Shown here: in pieces, positions 20,976 to 29,475 of the stretch
Position numbering within the stretch: the first letter of the stretch is position 1
Layout: the number at the start of each line of letters is the position of its first letter
From: Opitutaceae bacterium
GTDB lineage: Bacteria > Verrucomicrobiota > Verrucomicrobiia > Opitutales > Opitutaceae
Length of the DNA: 33,895 bases
Reading direction: 5' to 3'
Assembly: GCA_016795545.1 (NCBI GenBank)
Contig: JAEUGX010000096.1
Span: 1-33,895 of the forward strand
Notes under the pieces: model-generated
What the model saw: only the letters and a program-made list of their open reading frames with translations
What the model was told of the DNA's origin: nothing
Databases searched by the model: none
Program-made: the position numbers and the translations under genes

Positions 20976-22013
20976 TCAGAAGCCGAGGCGCTTGTTGGCC
21001 TGGTTGAGCAGCGGCCGCCCCTCGTGGAAGCGGCGCAGGTTTTCGGTGAACAGCCCGATCATCGCGGGCCAGAAGCCTTCGTACGCGCCGGCCAGGTGCG
21101 GGGTCATGATCAGGTTCGGCGTGTCGAAGAAGACGTGGTCCGGCGGCGGCGGCTCCTGGGTGTAGCAGTCGACGGCCGCGCCGGCGAGGTGGCCGGAGCG
21201 GAGCGCTTCGGCCAGGGCGGACTCCACGACGATGCCGCCGCGGGAGATGAGGACCAGCCGCGCGCCCCGGGGGAGCAGGGCCAGCTCGGCGGCGCCGATC
21301 ATGCCGGCGGTGTGCGGCGTCAGCGGGACCGCCACCACCACGACGTCGCACAGCGGGAGCATCTCCCGCAGCTGCGCCGGCGCGAACCACCGGGACGGCA
21401 GCTCGCCCTCGGGATCGCCGGTGCCGGGCCAGTAGTTGTAGCCCTCGTCCCGGCGGCCGGCCGGGTCGAGCGCGACGATGTTCATGCCCAGCGCGTGCAG
21501 CTGGCGGGCGCACTCGCGCCCGATGCTGCCGTAGCCGAGGATGCCCGCCGTGGCGCCCCGCAGCAGCGAGCCGCGCAGGGCCCACCGGTCCGCCGGCCAG
21601 CGCCGCGCGGCCTGGCTGGCCGCGAGCGCCGGCAACTGGTGCACGAGCATGAGCAGCGTGCCCGTGACGAACTGCGCGATCGGCACGCCGTGCAGGCCGC
21701 TCGAGGTCGTCACCGGAATGTTCGTCCGCGCCACCGGGTGCTGCGTGATCTGGTTGGCCCCGGCCGACACCAGCTGGATCCACTCCAGCCGCGGGCAGGC
21801 CGCCAGGTCGGGGGGCAGCGCCAGGTCCGTCACCAGGATGTGCGTGCCGGCGAGCTCGGCCGGGACGCCGGCCGGCGCGCCGCCCAGCTCGACGATCTCG
21901 ACGCCCGGGCAGGCGAGCTCGAGGCCCCGCCGTTCCGCGGGGCTGAGGCGGTGGGGAATGTCGCGGTTAAAGAGGATGCGCCGCGGGGTCGCGGACGGGC
22001 GGGAGGCGGTCAT
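20976..22013 (-). CDS. D-2-hydroxyacid dehydrogenase, NAD(P)-dependent
   Basis: A 345-residue cytoplasmic enzyme that interconverts a 2-hydroxyacid and a 2-oxoacid. The nucleotide loop is GILGYGSIGRECARQL (G160-G165). The catalytic triad typical of the family is visible: R258 in LISRGGIV, E287 in VDCYTQEP and H306 in MTPHLAG. The region LVSAGANQI (81-89) corresponds to the substrate-carboxylate loop. Such enzymes include glyoxylate/hydroxypyruvate reductases and ketoacid reductases. With a neighbouring acid-sugar dehydratase and alpha-hydroxyacid oxidase, reduction of a 2-oxo acid intermediate or glyoxylate is plausible. It starts 8 bases after the Gfo/Idh stop, so it is in the same transcript. 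Confidence 0.92.
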   Translation of the reverse strand: MTASRPSATPRRILFNRDIPHRLSPAERRGLELACPGVEIVELGGAPAGVPAELAGTHILVTDLALPPDLAACPRLEWIQLVSAGANQITQHPVARTNIPVTTSSGLHGVPIAQFVTGTLLMLVHQLPALAASQAARRWPADRWALRGSLLRGATAGILGYGSIGRECARQLHALGMNIVALDPAGRRDEGYNYWPGTGDPEGELPSRWFAPAQLREMLPLCDVVVVAVPLTPHTAGMIGAAELALLPRGARLVLISRGGIVVESALAEALRSGHLAGAAVDCYTQEPPPPDHVFFDTPNLIMTPHLAGAYEGFWPAMIGLFTENLRRFHEGRPLLNQANKRLGF

Positions 22014-22021
22014 GCCGGGCT

Positions 22022-23065
22022 TCAGGTGAGGTTGACGAAACGGCCGTCGCGGGAGGAGGTCATCATGCCCAGGCAGATCGCGAGCCCGGCGCGGCCGTCC
22101 GCGCCCGTCGCCACGTCCGACGGCCGGCCGTGGATGCGGTCGACGAACGACGCGATCTGGTCGTTGAAGGCCTTCATGCGCCCGATCTTGAACGCCGACT
22201 CCGGGTCGTCCGCCATCACGGGCGGCTGGGTGGAGAGCAGGCGCCAGCCCTGCTCGCGGTCGGTGACGTGCAGGTCGCCGAAGCCGTCCATGTTGAGGCT
22301 CGCCTTGCTGCCGAGGATGACCAGACGGGCCATCTCGCCGTGGAAGTCGCCGTGCGAAGCGATGGTGGTGTGGGTCGAGCAGATGGCGCCGTTGGAGAAC
22401 TCCATGATGCCCACCGTCGTGTCCTCGATCGCCCGCTCCGGCGTGTACGTCCGGCAGAAGCCCGCGACGCGGACCACCTCGGCGCCCGTGGCCCAGCGCA
22501 TGGCGTCGACCCCGTGCGGCAGGCCGTCGATCACGAACCCGACGGCCTCGGGCTGGTTGACCCAGCCCATCTTGTTGCCGCCGAAGTTGCCGGCGTTGGC
22601 CAGCTGCCGGAACATCGAGAACTGCATGCTCTGGATGCGGCCGAGGGCGCCGGACTGCACCAGCGCGCGCACCTTCGGCAGGTTCACGCGGAAGCGGAGG
22701 TTGTGCGCCACGCCCGTGGCCAGGCCGCGCCGGGCGGCGGCCGCCAGCATCCGGTCGCAGTCCTCCACCTTCGTCGCCATGGGTTTCTCGATCAGCACGT
22801 GCTTGCCGTGCTCGAGCGCGAGCATGACCTCGTCGACGTGGGTGTGGTGCGGCGTGGTGATGACGATCGCGTCGATGTCGCGGCGCTGCATCAGCCCGGC
22901 GAGCGTGGGCTCGTGGGCGGCGCCGCAGCGGGCGGCGAGCGCGGGGGCGCGGGTGCCGCCCCAGATGGCGACGAGCTCGGCGATGTCGGGGTTCTGCAGG
23001 ATGGCCTCGGCATGGGTGCGACCCATGTAGCCGGAGCCGGTGATACCAAAGCGGATTTTTTTCAT
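22022..23065 (-). CDS. Gfo/Idh/MocA family sugar oxidoreductase
   Basis: A 347-residue protein with the Rossmann loop FGITGSGYMGRTH (6-18), the EKP motif (93-95 in VLIEKPMATK) and the C-terminal substrate domain. The active-site region is FVIDGLPHGVDAMRW, with D180 and H184 as the probable catalytic pair. MEFSNGAICSTHTTI is the usual central sheet of this domain. Most family members oxidise a sugar or polyol hydroxyl with NAD(P), often in inositol or sugar-acid pathways. The N-terminus (MKKIRFG) has no signal peptide, so it is cytoplasmic. It is followed by the D-2-hydroxyacid dehydrogenase 8 bases on. The substrate is unknown. Confidence 0.92.
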   Translation of the reverse strand: MKKIRFGITGSGYMGRTHAEAILQNPDIAELVAIWGGTRAPALAARCGAAHEPTLAGLMQRRDIDAIVITTPHHTHVDEVMLALEHGKHVLIEKPMATKVEDCDRMLAAAARRGLATGVAHNLRFRVNLPKVRALVQSGALGRIQSMQFSMFRQLANAGNFGGNKMGWVNQPEAVGFVIDGLPHGVDAMRWATGAEVVRVAGFCRTYTPERAIEDTTVGIMEFSNGAICSTHTTIASHGDFHGEMARLVILGSKASLNMDGFGDLHVTDREQGWRLLSTQPPVMADDPESAFKIGRMKAFNDQIASFVDRIHGRPSDVATGADGRAGLAICLGMMTSSRDGRFVNLT

Positions 23066-23120
23066 GACGGAAGCGGAGGGGGAGGCGGGAGGGGGGTGCG
23101 GGTGAAAAAAAAGGGGGGCG

Positions 23121-24287
23121 TCAGGTCCAGAGGACCGAGCGGTTGATCGCCGCGAGGTTCCGGCAGCCGAGCAGGGCCATGGCCATGAGCAGCTCCTGAC
23201 GGAGGATCTTGACCACGTGGGCCACGCCCTCGGCCCCGCCGACGGCCAGGCCGTAGACGTAGGGCCGGCCGATCTGGACCGCGGCGGCGCCGAGGGCGAG
23301 GGCCTTCACGACGTCGGTGCCGCGCCGGATCCCGCCGTCGACGATGACGGGCACACGTCCGGCGACCTGGTCCGCGACCCGCGGCAGGGCCTCGATGGTC
23401 GCCGGCTGCGTGTCGAGGCAGCGGCCGCCGTGGTTGGAGACGATGATGCCGTCGGCCCCCAGCTTGAGGCCGGTCTCGGCGTCGCCGGGATGCATCACGC
23501 CCTTCAGCAGGACGGGCATCCGGGTGAGCCCCCGGATCCACTCGATGTCGCGCCACAGCATCACCGCCGGCCGGACGACGTCGAGCGTGGCGAAGCTGGC
23601 CGGCTCCTTGATGCCCACGTAGTGCGGGTGACCGACGCCGGGCGGCAGCACGAGCTTGTGGCGGTTCTGGCGGTTGCGCGGGCCGTCCAGGGGGCTGTCG
23701 ACCGTGACGCAGAGGGCCTTGGCGCCCGCGGCCTCGACCCGCTCGACCAGGGCGCGGGCGAGGCCGCGGTCCTTGGCGACGTAGAGCTGGAACCACAGCG
23801 GCTCGGTCGCGGCCCGCGCGACGTCCTCGACGCCGGTGTTGGCGCCGCTGCTGAGCACCATGGTGGCCCCCACCTGGTTGGCGCCGCGCACCGTGGCCAT
23901 CTCGCCCTCGGGGTGGACGAGACGGTGGTTGGCGGTCGGCGCCAACAGGATGGGCAGCCGGTGGTGGTGACCGAAAAGGGTCGTCCCGCAGTCGAGGTCG
24001 TTGATGTCCGCGAGCACGCGCTGCTGCAGCCGGATGTCGCGGTACTTGTCGCGGTTCCACTGCAGGGTGAGCTCGTCCGCGGCGCCGCCGGCGAGGAAGT
24101 CGCGGACCGGCGGCGGCATCACCGCCAGCGCGGCGCGCTCGACGTCGTCGAGGCAGAGCAGTTCGGCGAGGGCGGGCGGAGTCACGGGAGAGGCGGGGTC
24201 GGGAGCGGGGGGCGGGGGCGCGGATCGGAGCGCGCTAACGCCCAGGGCGCCGGCGCCGAGCGTGGCGAGGAAGCGTTTGCGGTTCAT
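23121..24287 (-). CDS. FMN-dependent alpha-hydroxyacid oxidase/dehydrogenase, likely exported
   Basis: A 388-residue flavoprotein of the glycolate oxidase, lactate dehydrogenase and lactate oxidase family. Active-site residues include K262 (LLKGVMHPGDA), the catalytic H286 and R289 (VSNHGGRCLD), D317 (IVDGGIRRGTD) and Y169 (FQLYVAKDR). The residue equivalent to Tyr24 of plant glycolate oxidase is F64 (VRDFLAGGAADE). The N-terminus MNRKRFLATLGAGALGVSAL looks like a Tat signal with an RK pair in place of RR, followed by a proline-rich linker (22-38). An FMN protein would need Tat to be exported folded. The cytochrome c gene lies 9 bases upstream and could take its electrons. The substrate is a 2-hydroxy acid, not further specified. 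Confidence 0.9.
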   Translation of the reverse strand: MNRKRFLATLGAGALGVSALRSAPPPPAPDPASPVTPPALAELLCLDDVERAALAVMPPPVRDFLAGGAADELTLQWNRDKYRDIRLQQRVLADINDLDCGTTLFGHHHRLPILLAPTANHRLVHPEGEMATVRGANQVGATMVLSSGANTGVEDVARAATEPLWFQLYVAKDRGLARALVERVEAAGAKALCVTVDSPLDGPRNRQNRHKLVLPPGVGHPHYVGIKEPASFATLDVVRPAVMLWRDIEWIRGLTRMPVLLKGVMHPGDAETGLKLGADGIIVSNHGGRCLDTQPATIEALPRVADQVAGRVPVIVDGGIRRGTDVVKALALGAAAVQIGRPYVYGLAVGGAEGVAHVVKILRQELLMAMALLGCRNLAAINRSVLWT

Positions 24288-24296
24288 GGCGGGGGG

Positions 24297-24668
24297 TCAT
24301 TGCAGGTTTTTCAGGTAGGCGATCAGGTCGGCGCGCTGGGCCGGGTCCGGCAGTCCGGGATAAGGCATGGCGTTGCCGGGCACCCGCGCCTGCGGGTCGG
24401 CCAGGAAGGCGTCGAGGGTCGCGTCGTCCCAGGTGAGCCGGGAGTTCTTCAGGGCGCGGCTGTAGCGGAAGCCGGGCACCGTGCCGGCCCGCCGGCCGGC
24501 CACGCCCTCCAGCGCCGGGCCCGTCTTCACCATCGGGCCGGGCCCGTGGCACGCGGCGCAGGCCGCGTACACCTTCTGCCCCCGGACCGGGTCGGGCGCG
24601 GCATCCCGGGATTCGGCGAACGCGGCGAGCGGCGGGGTGACGGCGAGGAGGAGGAGGACTTTTTTCAT
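24297..24668 (-). CDS. Small periplasmic c-type cytochrome
   Basis: A 123-residue precursor with a Sec signal peptide (MKKVLLLLAVTPPLAAFA), followed by one class I cytochrome c domain. Heme is bound at C37-A-A-C40-H41, and the distal ligand is probably M101 in GNAMPYPG. The last helix, RADLIAYLKNL, is the usual one. Size and layout match cytochrome c550/c2-like electron carriers. It lies between the GMC flavoprotein (11-base gap) and the FMN oxidase (9-base gap), so it probably accepts electrons from one or both and passes them to the respiratory chain. The start is the ATG at 24668 because it gives the signal peptide; the open frame beyond it is antisense noise. Confidence 0.93.
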   Translation of the reverse strand: MKKVLLLLAVTPPLAAFAESRDAAPDPVRGQKVYAACAACHGPGPMVKTGPALEGVAGRRAGTVPGFRYSRALKNSRLTWDDATLDAFLADPQARVPGNAMPYPGLPDPAQRADLIAYLKNLQ

Positions 24669-24679
24669 GCGGCGTGGAT

Positions 24680-26443
24680 TCAGGAAAGGCGGCCGGGACG
24701 CGCGACGTAGCGCGCCAGGTCGTCGCCGAGGCGGAGCGCCAGGGCGCCCACGGGACCGGTGGGGTTGTGGCCCGAGTTGTGGGGGAAGACGGAGGCGCCC
24801 ACGACAAAGAGGTTCTCGGCGTCCCAGTGCTGGAGCCGCGGCGACACGACGCTCGCGGCCGGATCCGCGCCCATGATCGTGCCGCCGGTGACATGCGAAC
24901 CCTGGTAGAAGCGGGTGTCGAACGGCGCGGCGCGGGACACCACCGGGCCGACGGGCGTCGCGCCCATGGCGACCGCGATCCGCCGCGACTGCTCGGTGCA
25001 GTAGGCCGACACGCGGCGCTCGTTCTCGCGGAAGTCGAAGGTCATCCGGACCAGCGGCTGGCCGAAGGCGTCCGTGTAGTCGGGGTCGAGGTCGAGGTAG
25101 TTCTCCCGGTGCGGGTAGCAGCTGCCCTGGGCGCCGATCGCGCAGGTGTGCGCATACCAGTCGGCGTTGGCCTGCTTCCAGCGCGTGCCCCAGCGCGGGG
25201 TGCCGGGCGGCGTGCGCCGGACGGAGATCGGGCGGCCGGACGCCACGTTGACGCCGATGTAGCCGCCGCCGAGGAAGCCGAGGCCGGAGTGGTCGAAGTT
25301 GTCGTCGTTGAACTCGTCGATGAGCGTCCCCGTGCAGCCGGCCGCCAGGAACGGGTTGAGCCAGCGGCCCGGGAAGAACAGCGCGATGCCGGAGTTCGCC
25401 TGGTAGCAGAAGTTGCGGCCGACCACGCCGGCGCCCGTCGCCGGGTCGTACGGGCGGCCGATGCCGCCCGTCAGCAGCAGCTTGGTGTTGGTCATCGTGA
25501 ACGCGGCCAGCACCACCGCCCCGCCGGGCTGCAGGTATTCCTGGCCGCTGAGCAGGTCGAGGTAGCGCACGCCGCGCACCCGGCCCGACGCCCGGTCGTG
25601 CTCCAGCCCGAGCACGTGGCAGTGCCGCCGCAGCGTGAACCGCGGCTGGCGCTCGAGCCACGGGTAGAGCAGGACGTCCGGCGTGCCCTTGGCGTTGGCC
25701 TCGCAGATGAAGCGCTCGCAATGCCCGCAGTACTGGCAGGCGCCGAGCGTCATGCCGTCGGGGTTCACGTAGGCGTCCGGCGAGTTGGCCGCGGGCGACG
25801 GGTACGGGTGGTAGCCGAACTCGCGCTCGACCGTCTGCTGGAAGATCAGGCCGGCCTCGGTGATCTCGAGCGGGCGCTGCGGGTACTCGTTCTGCCGCGG
25901 GGCCTCGAAGGGGTTGCCGCCCGGCTGGAGCCGGCCGCGCAGGTTGCCGGCCTTGCCGGCGATGCCGAAAAGCTTCTCGAACAGGTCGTGGTAGGGCTCC
26001 AGCTCGTCGTAGGTGACGCCCCAGTCCTGCAGCGGCATGTCGGCCGGGATCGCGCCGCGGCCGTAGCGCTGCTCGTAGCGCGAGCGCAGGACGAGGTTGT
26101 AGTCGTTCCAGCGGAAGGTCTGGCCGCCCCAGTGGTTGCCGGCCCCGCCCACCCCGGTGCCGGGCAGGAAGGCGTTCAGGCGGCGCATGGGCCGCGCCAG
26201 CTCCGTCCGCGCCCGGCGCTGCGTGTAGGTCTCGCCCGCGGCGTCCTGCATCAGCCCGTGGCGGACGTCCCACCGGAGCTCGTCGCGCTGCGTCGGGATC
26301 CGGCCCTCGGGCCCGTGCCGGTAGTCGCCGCCGCGCTCGAGCACGAGGGTCTCGACCCCCTGCTGGGCGAGCTGGCGCGCCACGAGCCCCGCGGCCAGGC
26401 CGCCCCCGACGATCACGACGCTCTTTTCCGGCAGGACTTTCAT
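24680..26443 (-). CDS. GMC oxidoreductase, gluconate 2-dehydrogenase flavoprotein type
   Basis: A 587-residue FAD enzyme. The FAD loop is VVIVGGGLAAGL (9-20), with LVLERGGD (34-40) binding the ribose. The GMC box is GTGVGGAGNHWGG (95-107). A cluster of four cysteines, C236, C239, C242 and C247 (CQYCGHCERFIC), recalls the Fe-S cysteines of FAD-dependent glucose and fructose dehydrogenases. The C-terminal half has GSHVTGGTIMGADP and NLFVVGASVFPHNSGHNPTGP, where H559 and N560 are likely catalytic. No signal peptide is present; export probably depends on the Tat-bearing small subunit encoded 13 bases upstream. Together with the cytochrome c gene this forms a periplasmic membrane-linked sugar or polyol dehydrogenase complex. 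The substrate is unknown. Confidence 0.92.
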   Translation of the reverse strand: MKVLPEKSVVIVGGGLAAGLVARQLAQQGVETLVLERGGDYRHGPEGRIPTQRDELRWDVRHGLMQDAAGETYTQRRARTELARPMRRLNAFLPGTGVGGAGNHWGGQTFRWNDYNLVLRSRYEQRYGRGAIPADMPLQDWGVTYDELEPYHDLFEKLFGIAGKAGNLRGRLQPGGNPFEAPRQNEYPQRPLEITEAGLIFQQTVEREFGYHPYPSPAANSPDAYVNPDGMTLGACQYCGHCERFICEANAKGTPDVLLYPWLERQPRFTLRRHCHVLGLEHDRASGRVRGVRYLDLLSGQEYLQPGGAVVLAAFTMTNTKLLLTGGIGRPYDPATGAGVVGRNFCYQANSGIALFFPGRWLNPFLAAGCTGTLIDEFNDDNFDHSGLGFLGGGYIGVNVASGRPISVRRTPPGTPRWGTRWKQANADWYAHTCAIGAQGSCYPHRENYLDLDPDYTDAFGQPLVRMTFDFRENERRVSAYCTEQSRRIAVAMGATPVGPVVSRAAPFDTRFYQGSHVTGGTIMGADPAASVVSPRLQHWDAENLFVVGASVFPHNSGHNPTGPVGALALRLGDDLARYVARPGRLS

Positions 26444-26456
26444 CGCGGCGGCCGGC

Positions 26457-27167
26457 TCAGCTGAAGTCCTCGATCGACTTCGGTTGCCGCGCGCCCGGGA
26501 AGGGCTTGCCGCGGTACTTGACCATGTTGAGGCCGTTGACCGCCGGGAGGCCCGGATAGCCCAGCATCTTCCAGAAGACCTTGTCGCGGTTGCCGCCGTA
26601 GATCGGATCGGCGAAGCACGCCTGGACGAACAGCGGGTAGACCAGCTCGTTGAACCACTCCGCCAGCGGGAAACCCGCCGCGTCCTCGCGGCCGTCGGCG
26701 ACGGCCTGCAGCATCGGGTCGCCCTCCTCCGGGGTCAGCTCGGCGAAGCGCCGCTGGTGCCGCCGCAGGCAGGCCGCGTCGGCCGCCTGCGCGCCGGCCT
26801 TGAAGAACTGCTCGGGCGTGAGCGGCAGCTGATAGCCGTCCTCGGGCCGGCCCGGCCGGAACGGGCCGCGCAGGTACAGGCGCTCGCCCTTGCCGTAGGC
26901 GCCGGCCAGCTGCCGGTCGATGAAGTGGGCCAGCCCGCAGTCGACGCCGCGCGGCGTAAGCTCGTCCGCCGGACACATCACGTCCACCATCGCCTCCACC
27001 AGGGCGGCCTCGTCCGGACTGAACGAGAGGTAGCCGACCGGCGCGACCGGCGCGTCGGCCGCGGGCTCGGCGGCGGCGCGGGCCGGCAGCGTCGCCGCAC
27101 CCGCCATCAGGGCCGCGGAGCGGAGGAAGTCGCGGCGGCCGGGTTGGGAGGGATTCTGGTCAGGCAT
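26457..27167 (-). CDS. Gluconate 2-dehydrogenase subunit 3 family protein, Tat signal
   Basis: A 236-residue small subunit. A canonical Tat signal is present (R11-R12-D-F-L-R, then a hydrophobic stretch to about 33). The mature part has the family features YLSFSPDEAALVEAMVDVMCPADELTPRGVDCGLAHFIDRQL, which resembles the usual 'iPgD..spGA...g...fID' region. The aromatic C-terminal helix ends in VYPLFVQACFADPIYGGNRDKVFWKMLGYPGLP, a hallmark of the family. Such subunits accompany GMC flavoproteins and carry them through the Tat system. The gene precedes the flavoprotein gene, as usual, and follows the M28 peptidase gene with 19 bases between. Confidence 0.93.
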   Translation of the reverse strand: MPDQNPSQPGRRDFLRSAALMAGAATLPARAAAEPAADAPVAPVGYLSFSPDEAALVEAMVDVMCPADELTPRGVDCGLAHFIDRQLAGAYGKGERLYLRGPFRPGRPEDGYQLPLTPEQFFKAGAQAADAACLRRHQRRFAELTPEEGDPMLQAVADGREDAAGFPLAEWFNELVYPLFVQACFADPIYGGNRDKVFWKMLGYPGLPAVNGLNMVKYRGKPFPGARQPKSIEDFS

Positions 27168-27186
27168 GGGAAAGCGGGGTCAGGCC

Positions 27187-29475
27187 TCAGGCCGTGGGCG
27201 GAACGCCGGTCAGCAGCCGGGTGACCTGGTCCAGGCGGTCGGCGTAGGCCGACAACCGCTCGGCGACAATCCGCGCGTAGCGCTCCGCGTCGTCCCAGCG
27301 GCGCTCTTCGATGGCCTCGCGGAGGCCAGGCACGGTCTTGACGCCGTAGCCGGTCTGGAGGCCGGGCGCGTATATCATGTGCCGGTACCACGGGCGGCCC
27401 GGCAGGCCCGCCGGATCGGTCAGCGCGAGCTCGGCGCCGCGCAGCAGCTCCGCGAGCTCGTCCTGGGCGGCAGCGCCGGCCGGCAGCCCGGCCTCGAGCG
27501 CGCGTGCGAGCGCCGCGTCGCAGGCGCGCGCGCTGGCCTGCAGGCGCTCCGCCGCGCTTCCCAGCGGGGCGAAGTCCAGGAACGGCACCGGCCCCTCGAG
27601 CGGCGGCGGCACGTAGGCCTCGGCCGGGTCCGCGGCGGAGGCGAATGCGCCGGAGGCGACCAGCCGGTTGGCGCGGTCGGTTTTTTCCCGCATCCCGTCG
27701 ACCAGCGTCCGCAGCTCGGTGATGTAGCCGCCGACCGTGTCGGCCATGATCGCGTAAGTGAACGGCGGCACGTCGGCGTCAGCCAGCCGGAGCACCACGC
27801 GTCCGATCGTCTGCGACAACGCGACGCCGTAGTGGGAGCCGGGATCCCCGAACCGGCGATAATGGTCGAAAGAGTCGTAGGCGGAGTGGTAGCAGCCCGC
27901 GACCTGGTCCTCGCCGCCGTATTCCAGGCTGAGGACGGGGATGCCCACGTGGTCGAGGAAGGCGGTGAAGTCGGTGCCGGAGCCGAGCGGCACGAGAGGC
28001 ACGGTCGGCTCGGTCGCCGCGAACCGGGCCACGGCCCGCTGCTCGTCGGTGGCGCCCTTGCGCTCGCCGTCGATCAGCAGCTTGGCGCGCAGGCGCTCGA
28101 GCGCGGACATCGGCAGCTGGGGATCGCGCACGGCGCCGGCCGCCTCGGCGACCAGCACCTGCAGCGACGGGCTGCCGCCCGCCCGCAGGAAGCCGCGGGT
28201 GTTGGTGTCGGAATTGACGTAGGCCACCGCCTTGCGCCGCAGTTCGTCGGCATGCTCCTCGGCCCACTCGGTGGAGCCCACGAGTCCGGGTTCCTCGGCA
28301 TCCCAGCTCGCGTAGACGATCGTGCGCCGCGGGCGCCAGCCCGCGCGGACCAGGGCGCCGAGGGCCTTGGCCTCGGCCATCATGGCCGCGTGGCCCGAAA
28401 GCGGATCCCAGGCGCCGAACACCCAGGCGTCGCGGTGATTGCCGCGCAGCACCCACTGGTCGGGCTGGCCGGCGCCGGGCAGCCGGGCGATGACGTTGTG
28501 GATCGGCTTCAGGCTCCAGTCGGAGCGGATCACCATCCGCGCCTTCGCCGGGCCGGGGCCGAGATGGTAGGTCAGAGGCAGGCCGCCGCGCCAGTCGGCG
28601 GGCGCGACCGGGCCGCCGAGCGCCGCGAGCAGCGGCTGGGCGTCGCCGTAGGAAATCGGCATGACCGGGATCCGCAGGACGGTCGGGGCCTCGGCCAGCG
28701 GCAGCCGGGCCGCGTGCTCGGTGGCGCCGCGGCCGGGCGTGAGCGGATCGCCGGGATACACCGGCATGTCCAGCACCGAGCCGCGCTGGACGCCGTCGGC
28801 GGGACGGAAGCCGCCCGCGGGGTAGGTGTCGCCGGCGCCGTAGCCGTCGTCCCGCGGGTCCGAGTAAATGAGGCAGCCGACCGCGCCGCGCTCGTGGGCG
28901 AGCTTCGGCTTCAGGCCGCGCCAGCCGCCGCCGTAGCGGACGATGACGATGCGGCCCCGGACGTCGATGCCGCGCCGCTCGAGCTCGCGGTAGTCGTCGG
29001 GCATGCCGTAGTTGACGTAGACCAGCTCGGCGGTGACGTCGCCGTCGGCGCCGTAGACGTTGTAGGGCGGCAGCGCGTCCGCGGTGCGTCCCGACGTCCG
29101 GTCGCCCGGGACGGGCGGCTCGTGGAGGCGGGCGGTGAAGGCCGTCGGGGCCACGAGCTCCAGCCGCAGCTCGAGCGGCGTGGGGTAGAGAACGTGAAAA
29201 GTCTCGATGCGCGCCTCCCAGCCCCATTCCTGGAACTGGGCGAGGGTCCGCTCGGCGTTGCGCCGGTTGTGCGGGGAGCCCACGTGGTTGGGCTCGGCCG
29301 ACATGTCCTCGATCCAAGCCGCGTAATCGGCGCGGTCGAGACCGGCGTCGAAACGCCGCTCGAGCGCGAGCTGACCCTCGGTCCGGTCGGGGCGGAAGCC
29401 CTGCAGAGGCGCGGCGACGACGGGAGCCGCCAGGGCCGCGAGGAAGGAGGCTAGCAAGGCCAGGCCGGATCGCAT
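27187..29475 (-). CDS. M28 zinc peptidase, glutamate carboxypeptidase II-like
   Basis: A 762-residue exported metallopeptidase. It has a Sec signal (MRSGLALLASFLAALAAPVVA) and a PA-domain insert (about 120-300) with VYVNYGMPDDYREL and VRGRIVIVRYGG. The M28 core has zinc ligands H347 and D357 (GNHRDAWVFGAWDP), E394/E395 (WDAEEPG), D423 (NSDTNT) and H530 (CYHSAYDSFDHY). The C-terminal helical domain resembles that of transferrin receptor and NAALADase. The layout matches glutamate carboxypeptidase II, which cleaves C-terminal glutamate from peptides or conjugates. A longer start at 29520 would spoil the signal peptide, so 29475 is preferred. Its place between the TonB receptor and the oxidoreductases suggests trimming of the imported ligand. 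Confidence 0.92.
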   Translation of the reverse strand: MRSGLALLASFLAALAAPVVAAPLQGFRPDRTEGQLALERRFDAGLDRADYAAWIEDMSAEPNHVGSPHNRRNAERTLAQFQEWGWEARIETFHVLYPTPLELRLELVAPTAFTARLHEPPVPGDRTSGRTADALPPYNVYGADGDVTAELVYVNYGMPDDYRELERRGIDVRGRIVIVRYGGGWRGLKPKLAHERGAVGCLIYSDPRDDGYGAGDTYPAGGFRPADGVQRGSVLDMPVYPGDPLTPGRGATEHAARLPLAEAPTVLRIPVMPISYGDAQPLLAALGGPVAPADWRGGLPLTYHLGPGPAKARMVIRSDWSLKPIHNVIARLPGAGQPDQWVLRGNHRDAWVFGAWDPLSGHAAMMAEAKALGALVRAGWRPRRTIVYASWDAEEPGLVGSTEWAEEHADELRRKAVAYVNSDTNTRGFLRAGGSPSLQVLVAEAAGAVRDPQLPMSALERLRAKLLIDGERKGATDEQRAVARFAATEPTVPLVPLGSGTDFTAFLDHVGIPVLSLEYGGEDQVAGCYHSAYDSFDHYRRFGDPGSHYGVALSQTIGRVVLRLADADVPPFTYAIMADTVGGYITELRTLVDGMREKTDRANRLVASGAFASAADPAEAYVPPPLEGPVPFLDFAPLGSAAERLQASARACDAALARALEAGLPAGAAAQDELAELLRGAELALTDPAGLPGRPWYRHMIYAPGLQTGYGVKTVPGLREAIEERRWDDAERYARIVAERLSAYADRLDQVTRLLTGVPPTA

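Noticed and set aside
18674..21007. 777-residue plus-strand frame across the Kelch and MFS genes
   Set aside because: It overlaps three well-supported minus-strand genes and reads as low-complexity His/Arg/Gly sequence.
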